Shown here in pieces: positions 18,955-27,014 of a stretch of DNA of 64,000 nt (position 1 is its first letter; every line of letters starts with the position of its first letter). The translations under genes were made by a program, and so were the position numbers. Location: NCBI RefSeq assembly GCF_900774055.1, contig NZ_CAAGSW010000003.1, positions 186,001-250,000 on the forward strand, in the 5' to 3' direction. This DNA is from Methanococcoides sp. AM1 (GTDB lineage: Archaea > Halobacteriota > Methanosarcinia > Methanosarcinales > Methanosarcinaceae). The notes under the pieces were generated by a model. The model did no database searches. It worked only from the letters and a program-made list of their open reading frames with translations, and was not told where the DNA came from.

Positions 18955-20669
18955 ATCCTTCTTCTACGTTTGTTGATATGGACGTCCATCTTGATTATGA
19001 TGTATGCAAAATACGCTTTTCATTGGAAGGCGAGTTCATTAGTTACTATTGCCACACCCCACCAGTGAACAAGGGGCGCAAGACTGACGTTTAGAAGTTC
19101 CGAAGGGGTAAGACCACAGGCAAGGACAAAATGGCCATAGCGTGCATGATAAGTCACTTTGCAGGCAAGCGAGAGGACAGCGATAAAGCAGAGCTTCTTA
19201 TGCTCGCAGATACCTTCATCGAAGAACTGGAGGGACTCTCGTGGTATAATGAACTCGCATCTATCGACCTCACAAGGTGCTTTACCGTACGGGATAGTGG
19301 AAAAGTGGAAATTGTCCCGGAAGCAATCGCGGAGGAAGTCGCGGAGGCATACAACGTCATTAGCTACAACGATTTACTGTATGTCTATCAAGATGGATAC
19401 TATCAGGAAGGAAAGCGACGCATCGAGAGTCTTATTCATAGCATCTTAACGAATGTCGGGGACGGGAACAAGACTTACGACAAGTCACACGAAGCTGCGA
19501 CTCGCGAGATTATACACAGGCTAAAAGTCACCGATCCATACTTCGAATATCCCTTCAATAATTATGAAAACATTATTCCAGTAAGCAACGGACTCGTAAA
19601 AATTGATTTTGATGCAGAAACGTATGAACTGATCCCAAACAATCCGTATTACAAGTTCAATTATAGGCTAAACGTTGCCTATGATCCTGATGCGGAGTAC
19701 GATGCGATACACGACGATGTTATATCAAAGTACGTGGACGGTGAGGAGTGTGGGATATTGTACCAGATACCAGCACAGGCAATCCTTCAAATGATGGGAA
19801 CTGCACCATATAAGAAGGCATACATACTACAAGGGGACGCGAACGCTGGCAAGACTGCATATCTTACGTTCCTCGCGTTGATGTTTGGAAAGGCAAGTAT
19901 CAGTAACATGTCACTGCAACAGCTTACTGCCGATCGGTTCAGCACTGCCAACCTCGAAGGTAAGATTCTAAACACCTATGACGACCTATCCGACATTCCA
20001 CTTAATGAAGGTGGAGTTATCAAGACCATTACAGGAACTAAGGACCATTGGGTTCAAAAGAAGAATGTTCAGGCATACGAGGCCACAATAAACGCGGTAC
20101 ACTGCTATGCGTGCAATATTGCACCGGACGCGAGCAAGCTGCATAATGATACTGCATTTTGGGAAAGGTGGGAGTTCATTTACTTCTCAAATTTGTTTGA
20201 GGTCGACCCGGGATTCTATGGGACATACTTCACTCAAAAGAACATTAGCGGATTCTTTAACAGGGTGTTGGAGATGGTCGTTAGGATCAAGAAGTATGGG
20301 CTGATGTATAAATCATCTGCATCGGACGTGTTGAATAAGTGGACACAAAATTCTGATCCGCTATACAGGTTCTTAGATGATAACCTTGTATTCAATGATA
20401 ACCCGATGTACTACACCAAGGACGACTTCTTAAACATGTACCGCGCATATTGTGAACACGAACGCATCGCGGAGAGTAAGCGACCAATGAATGTTGCAGT
20501 ATTCTCGCAGCTCCTGTTTAAATATGGTGTCGGTGAATGTCAGGTAACATCCCAGGCGGACGGTGTAAGGAAACGGTGCTATTCTGTGTATCGTACATGG
20601 TGCAGCAGCTCTGTTTACCAGAATATGTTTGATAGAGTTATAGCAAGTACCAAACAGAGCAAGATATAA
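18951..20669 (+). CDS. SF3 (D5-like) replicative helicase with in-frame TAG (putative pyrrolysine)
   Basis: A 572-residue protein if TAG at 19092-19094 (residue 48) is read through. The upstream start is supported by its ATGA overlap with the preceding gene and by the shared frame. A start after the TAG at 19131 would lack operon coupling and the first 60 residues. The superfamily 3 helicase core has Walker A (GDANAGKTAYL, about residue 295), Walker B (LNTYDDLSD) and motif C (HCYACNIAPDAS), then a C-terminal winged-helix-like region (LNMYRAYCEHERIAES). No archaeo-eukaryotic primase motifs are seen at the N-terminus. It probably initiates replication of the integrated element. The origin-like repeats directly downstream support this. 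Confidence 0.85.
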
Positions 20670-20716
20670 GCCTAATATTCTTACCCACTTCTTTTCTTTT
20701 TTTGGACGACACGTTA

Positions 20717-20809
20717 CTGCACGGACTGCACGGGAATTCCCAACTTCCTTATTAGTATTATTTTTTTATAACGTATAAGAAGTAAAAAATACCTGTGCAG
20801 GTTGTGCAG
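20717..20809. repeat. Origin-like inverted array of CTGCAC repeats
   Basis: Two direct CTGCAC units (20717 and 20726, starting 9 bp apart) face two GTGCAG units (20795 and 20804, also 9 bp apart). The arrays are mirror images around an AT-rich core at about 20750-20792. They lie just downstream of the SF3 helicase gene. The layout (iteron pairs flanking an AT-rich unwinding region next to the initiator helicase) fits a replication origin of the element. The rest of the 20670-21000 spacer holds no gene I can support. Confidence 0.6.
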
Positions 20810-21000
20810 CAGAATGGATGTGGGGTATAATTGGCTTTAACGATCGTAAACTTTCTGTGGGTGTTCTTATCCTTTAACTAACATCGTGGGGGGGAATGTC
20901 CTTAAAATCGATATCAATATTCAGCATCTTATATTTTATGTGTATATCTCGTAATTTTTACTATATGTATAAATACAATGGTGTACATAATATAATGTAT

Positions 21001-21171
21001 ATGTCAAACTATAGATTAGAGGTTCAGATTCCTTACAAGCTGAAGGCCGGAATAGACCAGACCATCGAATCCGGGGACTATTCCACACAGTCGGAGTTTA
21101 TCAGATCTGCAATCAAAAGAGAACTAAGCACATTATCCAGGAGGGAAGCATGGCAAGACCTACCAAATTAA
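21001..21171 (+). CDS. Ribbon-helix-helix (CopG/NikR-like) regulator
   Basis: A 56-residue protein: MSNYRLEVQIPYKLKAGIDQ, then SGDYSTQSEFIRSAIKRELS. This is the CopG-type strand-helix-helix pattern with the S-E-FIR-A-KREL second helix. The ATG at 21001 is preferred over the in-frame ATG two codons before. Its last 22 bases overlap the next gene, indicating an operon. It probably regulates the late or copy-number genes of the element. Confidence 0.7.
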   Translation: MSNYRLEVQIPYKLKAGIDQTIESGDYSTQSEFIRSAIKRELSTLSRREAWQDLPN

Positions 21172-21578
21172 CCCCAGAGACTCACAAAACGATTTGTAAG
21201 AACATAGCATTGGGTATGCCATACGAACACGCCTGTAGGGCTGCTGGTGTATCCTATCCAGCTTATAGAACTTGGATTATAAGGGGAGAAGAAGAAGCCC
21301 GGAGGGTAGAGGAAAATCCCAGGGCATCGATTAAGAACAGTGAAAAGCCCTTTGTAGAGTTTCAAGATGATATAAAAAGGGCCGAAGCCCAGGGAATAGA
21401 GAAAAACCTCAAACGGATATCAAAAGCAGCCGATGAAGGAAACTGGCCTGCAGCTGCATGGGTTCTTGAAAGGCGGCATCCTGAACATTTCGCAAAGCGT
21501 GACTATCTGGATATGAAAGCAGAGCATAGCGGTGGGGTCAGTATAAACCTACAGATGATGGATTGTAGCAAGAAATGA
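21150..21578 (+). CDS. Terminase small subunit-like / phage HTH protein
   Basis: A 142-residue protein. The N-terminal 60 residues (ARPTKLTPETHKTICKNIAL, then YEHACRAAGVSYPAYRTW) contain the helix-turn-helix of phage terminase small subunits. The following SEKPFVEFQDDIKRAEAQG and AADEGNWPAAAWVLERRHPE are also typical of that family. Small subunits recognise packaging DNA. No large terminase subunit or capsid gene follows, so the element may be a satellite, a reduced provirus, or one using this protein only as a DNA-binding factor. Confidence 0.7.
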   Translation: MARPTKLTPETHKTICKNIALGMPYEHACRAAGVSYPAYRTWIIRGEEEARRVEENPRASIKNSEKPFVEFQDDIKRAEAQGIEKNLKRISKAADEGNWPAAAWVLERRHPEHFAKRDYLDMKAEHSGGVSINLQMMDCSKK

Positions 21579-21714
21579 GCCCTTATATCTTATGTCATTT
21601 TCTCAATAATTTATAATAGACATAATTATTTATACGATGATTTGATGGGGATATAGGGGTGCAACATACTAACCATGGGTTTATGTCTTCATCCTTCTAA
21701 TGAGGTAATCGAGA

Positions 21715-21963
21715 ATGACATATTGTAAACATTGTGGAAGAGAAGTTAAAGGGCACAGAGCATGGAGTATAACCTCATGGGTAGCATTCAATTTTGTGTG
21801 TGCCATAATACTATTGGGCCGGGGAAGTGCAGGCCATATACCTGATGCCTTGGTAGCGGGGTCAATTTATGGGACGTTCTTATACACGTTTTATTGGGCT
21901 GCATTCGCTAAAGATAGTTGTCCCATCTGTAAAATGGAGTTGACAAAGGACAAAGTTGCATAA
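21715..21963 (+). CDS. Small zinc-ribbon membrane protein
   Basis: An 82-residue protein with a CxxC pair at each end (CKHCGREV and CPICKMEL) and two hydrophobic segments between them (ITSWVAFNFVCAIILLG; VAGSIYGTFLYTFYWAAF). The two CxxC pairs probably form one zinc ribbon, with the membrane hairpin as a long insertion. Function unknown. It is followed after 14 bases by another small membrane-anchored protein, so they are likely co-transcribed accessory genes of the element. Confidence 0.55.
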   Translation: MTYCKHCGREVKGHRAWSITSWVAFNFVCAIILLGRGSAGHIPDALVAGSIYGTFLYTFYWAAFAKDSCPICKMELTKDKVA

Positions 21964-21977
21964 TTGAGGTGTATGAA

Positions 21978-22451
21978 ATGAACATGAAAACAATATTAAT
22001 GATACTGTTTGCTGCATTTGTGATTATTGGGATGGTTGCAGAATTGACCGGATCAGATGACCAATCATATCAGGACGATGAGTTTCTCTTATTTGCTGAC
22101 AATTCTTTTGCAATAATCGGAACTGATTTAAATAACGTGGCAGACGCACTTGAAGCCGGTGATTACGTTCGAATATATTCTGCAGGATCTGTATTGTGTG
22201 ACCACGCCCAATCGGGAATGATGAAATACAACGATTACAAAGTTTCTGAGGATGTGAAGCCTCTCCAACATCAATATTATGAAATGATGACGGAATATGC
22301 CTTAGTCGGTTCTTATCTTAAATCCGCAGCAGAAAACATGGAGGACGGCAATATGATCAAGGCAGATGAGGATTTCAAGCTCGCTATGACATGTCTTAAT
22401 CGGGGGTCGGATGCCCGTGAAACATACGTATCTCTGAAGAACGAATTGTAA
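21978..22451 (+). CDS. Membrane-anchored hypothetical protein
   Basis: A 157-residue protein with one N-terminal membrane anchor or signal (MKTILMILFAAFVIIGMVAE) and an acidic helical domain outside. The domain contains two Cys (VLCDHAQSG and MTCLNRGSD) that could form a disulfide. ATG 21978 is chosen for its spacing to GAGG; a GTG at 21969 is possible. The helical repeat pattern (SFAIIGTDLNNVADALEAGD and LKSAAENMEDGNMIKADEDF) resembles small surface proteins. No family recognised. Confidence 0.5.
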   Translation: MNMKTILMILFAAFVIIGMVAELTGSDDQSYQDDEFLLFADNSFAIIGTDLNNVADALEAGDYVRIYSAGSVLCDHAQSGMMKYNDYKVSEDVKPLQHQYYEMMTEYALVGSYLKSAAENMEDGNMIKADEDFKLAMTCLNRGSDARETYVSLKNEL

Positions 22452-22502
22452 TATTAAACACTTGCATTTTGTTAGTTTATATTAAAATCAAAGGTGTGAA
22501 TC

Positions 22503-23102
22503 ATGAAAACAGCTTATAAAGTGATAACGGTTCTTTTAATATTGGTATCGATGACTGCAATTGGTTGTACAGATGTTGCAGGCGATGAACCAGTGAACGA
22601 AGCACCGGGTGTAGAAGCAGTTGAGGATAATCAAACAATGGACGTCGCTGAAGATTTTGATGATCCTGAAGAACTTGATACTGGTGAACCAGAATTAAAA
22701 ATAATGTCAGTGACCGGAACACAGAACGGCATGGAGATCACCGTCAAGAATGTAGGGAATGCTACAGCCGAAAGTGTTTACTGTGGAATTCTTCCTTTTG
22801 GTTATTCCAATAGCATTACATTCAGTGAATATATGACATATGAAGAGATGCACGAGATAATGTTGCCAGCTGTAATAGAAGGTGTGTCCGGGGATGCACA
22901 CGTTTATGAAACCAATTATAGCTACAAGGATACTCCGAATTTGATTATAAAGTACCGTCTCGAGAGCATTGACTATATCGGAAACATTCCTGAAGGGGAA
23001 GCTATGGCAGGTGAAATGAACGCTTACGAAGAACCATATGATGAGGAATACTGGAAGATTGCATGGATTGAAGGAGATGAGGAAAACTACGTCGTTTATT
23101 GA
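22503..23102 (+). CDS. Secreted lipoprotein with CARDB-like domain
   Basis: A 199-residue lipoprotein. The signal peptide ends in a lipobox-like AIGC (Cys about 22). An acidic low-complexity linker (EDNQTMDVAEDFDDPEELD) leads to a beta domain (MEITVKNVGNATAESVYCGI) of the CARDB/COG1361 type found in archaeal surface proteins. The rest is acidic. It is the last gene of the run that starts with the zinc-ribbon membrane protein. It may be cargo of the element or ordinary chromosome just past its right end. Confidence 0.6.
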   Translation: MKTAYKVITVLLILVSMTAIGCTDVAGDEPVNEAPGVEAVEDNQTMDVAEDFDDPEELDTGEPELKIMSVTGTQNGMEITVKNVGNATAESVYCGILPFGYSNSITFSEYMTYEEMHEIMLPAVIEGVSGDAHVYETNYSYKDTPNLIIKYRLESIDYIGNIPEGEAMAGEMNAYEEPYDEEYWKIAWIEGDEENYVVY

Positions 23103-23297
23103 ATGGATGAGGTCCGCTCTTCAATTTTTTAATTAATTTATTTTTTCTTTTTTTGTTTTATTATTCCGGCCCAATGTTCCTTTAGAATTGGGGTATGTGT
23201 TAACTAAAGAGTTTAAACATCATGGAAATGGTGGAAATTAGAATCAACCATACCATTAAAAGATCATGTTGCAGCAACGGATTTAAATTAATAGAAA

Positions 23298-23411
23298 ATG
23301 GGATTCTCTAAGGGTACTTTACATTACATGAAGCTGAATGCCAAGATTGATAAGCCGTTGATAATCAGTGCTCATGTAAGACTATTCTTAATTGCACAAT
23401 CCCAACAATAA
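23298..23411 (+). pseudogene. Remnant of a Cas1-like C-terminus (fragment 1)
   Basis: Translates as MGFSKGTLHYMKLNAKIDKP followed by degraded residues, ending ...SAHVR. The same block appears in better condition at 28120-28443 and 28559-28759. GFSKGTLHYMK resembles the C-terminal region of archaeal Cas1 integrases. Only about 30 residues survive. There is no cas gene or repeat array around it. The surrounding 23103-23514 spacer otherwise holds no gene. Confidence 0.5.
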
Positions 23412-23514
23412 AGAGAAGTTATCAGACATACCTATCATTCTTTGTGTGTGTTAGTTCATGGTATAAATTTAAATATCACTTGATTACAAAGTTATTACAT
23501 GGGGGTATATAACA

Positions 23515-23694
23515 ATGGACATACCACAGAACAAGGAAGAAATACTAACCTCTAGGTTATATCAGCAAAAGGAAGAGAAGAGTTCATCAATTCAGCCAGA
23601 GCCAATACCTTGTCCGGAACCGGAACCAGAGCCTTCGCCAGAACCAGTTCCCTGTCCCGAGCCAACCAAAAAGCCACGGGATAAGAAAGACTGA
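23515..23694 (+). CDS. Small Pro/Glu-rich protein
   Basis: A 59-residue protein whose second half is a PEPxPCPEP-type repeat: QPEPIPCPEPEPEPSPEPVP then CPEPTKKPRDKKD. It has two Cys in PCPEP motifs. It starts at ATG behind GGGGG. It has no signal peptide; the tail is very charged. It could be a linker-like or cell-wall-associated peptide, or a remnant of a Pro-rich surface protein. Function unknown. Confidence 0.4.
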   Translation: MDIPQNKEEILTSRLYQQKEEKSSSIQPEPIPCPEPEPEPSPEPVPCPEPTKKPRDKKD

Positions 23695-23800
23695 CTGAAA
23701 CATTAGAATGGTAGAAGCACCTCTGCTTTAGAAATTTGACCATTATAGCTAGTTGAATTTCAGGATCATTGAAGGGCAGAGGTCATAGGGGGTAATAGCA

Positions 23801-24367
23801 ATGATAACCAGAGTCTATATTTCCCACACTGAGCAGGACATCGGTCTGGCTCAGGAACTGGAACAGGCTTTATGGGCAGTGAACCTGGAGAGTTTTTCTT
23901 CTCTGCTCAAAAAGACCGAGTCACTATCCGATGCGGAACTGATCAGCTTTGGGATCCGCCATTCAGATTGTATGGTCGTCATTCTGACTATGGACGGGGT
24001 ATTATCTCCCAAGGTGAACGAGGAGATCGGGCTCGCTGTGGGTACGGACCAGTTGATAATTACGTTGTTAGAATACGGGGAGAAATCACCGGCTTTGATA
24101 AGCCACCTTCCTGCCATCGGCTTTTCCAGAGAGACCTATAAGGATGCACTTGGAGTTGTCATAAAAGACATACGGCAGCTTACCAAGCTGGACTGGTTGA
24201 AAATTAAATGTCCTCATTGCGGGGAAGAAATGACGCAGTACATCACACCTCAGGAGGAGGTCGAAAAGGTTCTTCTGGAAGGTACTGACCTTAAGACCAT
24301 CTGCAGCTACTGTGAAAATGATGTGTTTTTGGACCCCAGAACATTCAGGCCTCGTACTCCTAAGTGA
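23801..24367 (+). CDS. TIR-domain protein with C-terminal zinc ribbon
   Basis: A 188-residue protein. Residues 1-130 read as a TIR (Toll/interleukin-receptor) domain: RVYISHTEQDIGLAQELEQA, then HSDCMVVILTMDGVLSPKVN, then EEIGLAVGTDQLIITLL. The Glu in NEEIGLA is in the place of the catalytic Glu of NAD-cleaving TIRs. The C-terminal 50 residues contain a zinc-ribbon pair, CPHCGEEM and CSYCENDV. It is close to the element and could be a small defence protein; this is inference. No partner such as a SIR2 or SLOG gene is adjacent. ATG start with upstream GGGGG. Confidence 0.65.
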   Translation: MITRVYISHTEQDIGLAQELEQALWAVNLESFSSLLKKTESLSDAELISFGIRHSDCMVVILTMDGVLSPKVNEEIGLAVGTDQLIITLLEYGEKSPALISHLPAIGFSRETYKDALGVVIKDIRQLTKLDWLKIKCPHCGEEMTQYITPQEEVEKVLLEGTDLKTICSYCENDVFLDPRTFRPRTPK

Positions 24368-24416
24368 TTTTTGAATGAACATTCAGTTTGAGTGGAGTAT
24401 CTGTCCTCCAAATACT

Positions 24417-25043
24417 TCAGATCAGACTAAATCCCAGTTTTGATAGCTCTACAAGAAGAACAATAAGTGTAAAATTACCCACAAACAACGGGACGATCAT
24501 TTTCCGGAACGGGAAATTCACGATTGCAAGTGCTATTGCGATCACATCACTTGGAAGGGGTGTGAGGGAGTAAAGGAAGATCATCAGCATGGTTAGCCTG
24601 TCATCTATATTTTCCATCCATTTTGTCAGGCGGAAAACATTGCCTGCGTATTTTCCCTTTATGCATTGCCTGCTTTTTGTACCCAGGTAGTAGAAGACCA
24701 GATCGCCGAAAGTGAGACCGATGCTTGCGAACAGTGCGATCCATAACGAATTCACTCCTCCCAGGGATATTGTGATCAGGGCTGTGTAAAAGGTAGTGGA
24801 GGTAAATGTGGAAACACCGCCTATCATTGCAAGCAGGAAGACAAAAATGTAAACGTTGCGTACTCCCAGTCTTTCGACTATTTCTCCGGGTGGATAGTAA
24901 AAAAGGAGAACCGACCAGGAAACTATAAAGAGAATAATTAGCCCGAGGACCCAGATGCTCCTTTTACCACTATGGTGGGGACAAATTCCCATTTCATTAT
25001 CATCAGCTTTTAATGAGACCAGCTTTTCATTTTGTTCCTGCAT
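24417..25043 (-). CDS. VTT/SNARE-associated (DedA-like) membrane protein
   Basis: A 208-residue membrane protein with a hydrophobic core of about five segments and the VTT/DedA pattern: TTFYTALITISLGGVNSLWI, then LTFGDLVFYYLGTKSR, then FLYSLTPLPSDVIAIALAIV (the conserved phenotype of the family's P-rich re-entrant loop). Family members help lipid scrambling or envelope homeostasis. The N-terminus is soluble and contains a CPHHSGKR segment. It converges on the TIR gene. Confidence 0.65.
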   Translation of the reverse strand: MQEQNEKLVSLKADDNEMGICPHHSGKRSIWVLGLIILFIVSWSVLLFYYPPGEIVERLGVRNVYIFVFLLAMIGGVSTFTSTTFYTALITISLGGVNSLWIALFASIGLTFGDLVFYYLGTKSRQCIKGKYAGNVFRLTKWMENIDDRLTMLMIFLYSLTPLPSDVIAIALAIVNFPFRKMIVPLFVGNFTLIVLLVELSKLGFSLI

Positions 25044-25212
25044 TTAACCTCTTGGAAACTTGAATAGCTATAAGTGACTCCTTTCATTTATATTATGTAC
25101 TTTGCTATGCTCTTAAGTTATAACAGTTTCATACGGCCTTCCGGGTCCTTATTCTTGATCCGTTCCATTTCATTCCAAAAATTCAAATAGATTGCAAGCT
25201 GTTATTCTTATT

Positions 25213-26637
25213 ATGAGCTCGATTCATGAAGATCTGGTCCGATCGCTCGATTCCAAACAGGCAGCTTATGTGAATCTTGAAATACCGGACCCTACTAACG
25301 GGGAATATCTTCTTGGGGTCTTTCATTTTATTCCGGGGGGAGACCTGAATATATTGCAGGCAGCTGCAGAGATCGCAGCTGAATCATCAACTGGTACAAA
25401 CTTTAAGGTCAATACGGAGACCAAGTTCTCTAAGACTATGAATGCTCTGGTATATCAGCTTGATCTGGAGAGGAACCTTGTCTGGATAGCTTATCCGTGG
25501 AGACTTTTTGACAGGGGTGGAAATGTCCAGAATATCCTGACATACATTGTCGGAAACATCCTGGGAATGAAAGAGATATCAGCACTGAAGTTGCTGGATG
25601 TATGGTTCCCGCCATCCATGCTCGAGCAGTATGATGGTCCTGGCTTTACTGTTGATGACATGCGAAAGTACCTTGATGTCTATGACAGGCCGATCCTTGG
25701 TACTATTGTAAAGCCAAAAATGGGGCTCACTTCTGCAGAATATGCTGAAGTCTGCTATGATTTCTGGGTAGGCGGAGGAGACTTCGTTAAGAACGACGAG
25801 CCTCAGGCAAACCAGGACTTCTGTCCATATGACAAGATGGTATTGCATGTAAAGGAAGCAATGGACAAGGCAGTCAAAGAGACGGGGAAGAAAAAGGTCC
25901 ATTCCTTCAATGTTTCGGCTGCTGATTTTGACACTATGATCGAAAGGTGTGAAATGATAGTCAATGCCGGCTTTGAGCCCGGAAGCTATGCTTTCCTCAT
26001 CGATGGCATAACCGCAGGCTGGATGGCAGTCCAGACAATCAGGAGACGATATCCTGATGTATTCCTGCACTTCCACAGGGCAGCCCACGGAGCTTTTACA
26101 AGACCTGAGAACCCCATCGGATTTTCAGTATTGGTCCTGTCCAAGTTTGCACGCCTTGCCGGTTCTTCAGGCATCCACACAGGTACAGCGGGTGTTGGTA
26201 AAATGAAAGGAACACCTGAAGAGGATATAGTTGCTGCACATGGTATCCAGTACCTCAGTTCCACTGGTCACTTCTTTGAGCAGTCATGGGCCAAGATCAT
26301 GGATACCGATAAGGATGCGATAGATCTTGTACATGAGGATTCAGCTCACCATGTTATCCTCGAGGACGACAGCTGGAGAGGTATGAAAAAATGCTGCCCG
26401 ATAGTTTCCGGGGGTCTGAATCCGATCAGGTTGAAGCCTTTCATTGATGTAATGGGCAATGTGGATTTCATAACAACAATGGGTTCAGGTGTCCATGCAC
26501 ATCCAGGAGGAACTCAGGCAGGAGCAAAAGCACTTGTCCAGGCATGTGATGCTTATCTTAAGAACATAGACATTGCAGAATATGCCAAAGACCACGAGGA
26601 ACTTGCACAGGCAATTGAGTATTTCCCAAAGGTCTGA
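25213..26637 (+). CDS. rbcL: Archaeal ribulose-1,5-bisphosphate carboxylase (form III / II-III type)
   Basis: A 474-residue RuBisCO. The catalytic segments are clear: GTIVKPKMGLT (catalytic Lys), GGGDFVKNDEPQANQ (carbamylated Lys plus Asp/Glu metal ligands), HFHRAAHGAF, and loop 6 HTGTAGVGKMKG with its Lys. Between loop 6 and SGGLNP there is an extra segment (SWAKIMDTDKDAIDLVHEDS and on) longer than in other form III enzymes. It matches the insertion I recall from Methanococcoides burtonii RuBisCO. In archaea the enzyme acts in AMP/ribose-1,5-bisphosphate salvage, giving 3-phosphoglycerate. The partner genes (AMP phosphorylase, R15P isomerase) are not here. The start ATG at 25213 is preferred over a TTG upstream. 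Confidence 0.95.
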   Translation: MSSIHEDLVRSLDSKQAAYVNLEIPDPTNGEYLLGVFHFIPGGDLNILQAAAEIAAESSTGTNFKVNTETKFSKTMNALVYQLDLERNLVWIAYPWRLFDRGGNVQNILTYIVGNILGMKEISALKLLDVWFPPSMLEQYDGPGFTVDDMRKYLDVYDRPILGTIVKPKMGLTSAEYAEVCYDFWVGGGDFVKNDEPQANQDFCPYDKMVLHVKEAMDKAVKETGKKKVHSFNVSAADFDTMIERCEMIVNAGFEPGSYAFLIDGITAGWMAVQTIRRRYPDVFLHFHRAAHGAFTRPENPIGFSVLVLSKFARLAGSSGIHTGTAGVGKMKGTPEEDIVAAHGIQYLSSTGHFFEQSWAKIMDTDKDAIDLVHEDSAHHVILEDDSWRGMKKCCPIVSGGLNPIRLKPFIDVMGNVDFITTMGSGVHAHPGGTQAGAKALVQACDAYLKNIDIAEYAKDHEELAQAIEYFPKV

Positions 26638-27014
26638 ATACGTTAAATATTTTCATTGAAATAACTCCAAAATGGGGTGCAGGGCTGACCAGGATCATAT
26701 CGATCTTCTTCAGGTCAGCTTCTGTAATTACTTTTTTGATCTGATCTTACTATCCGTTAGGAATCTTTATTATTTTGCAACAGATCGCTCAGGTTAATCT
26801 GTTTTTAAATGAAATTATGTCGGGATGATGCTAATTATTTGCTGTAATGACCTATCTCGAACCTTCGAAGAATGTAATTGTGAAAAGTGGCCTTGGCCTT
26901 TATCATAGGATATTGACTGTAAAATTGAAATAATTGTTGGAAATGGCTAAAATTTCGATGACTCAGTTATTTCTGTAAAAAAGTTTATCTGCACTGGCAT
27001 TTTTGAGTAATGAT
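26638..27014. other. Gene-free spacer between rbcL and rsgA
   Basis: No gene that I can support. On the minus strand around 26645-26745 a short frame (VITEADLKKIDMILVSPAPH) looks protein-like, but it has no start and runs into rbcL antisense. It could be a remnant. The rest is AT-rich. Confidence 0.4.

Noticed and set aside
16384-23510. GGGGGTATAT at 16384-16393 and 23501-23510 as attachment-site cores of the integrated element
   Set aside because: Only 10 bases match, and both lie where GGGGG ribosome-site sequence is common. Not enough to call att sites.
26641-26760. Minus-strand protein-like stretch VITEADLKKIDMILVSPAPH after rbcL
   Set aside because: No start codon or ribosome site, under 40 codons before it runs into rbcL antisense. 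At most a remnant, mentioned only in the spacer entry.
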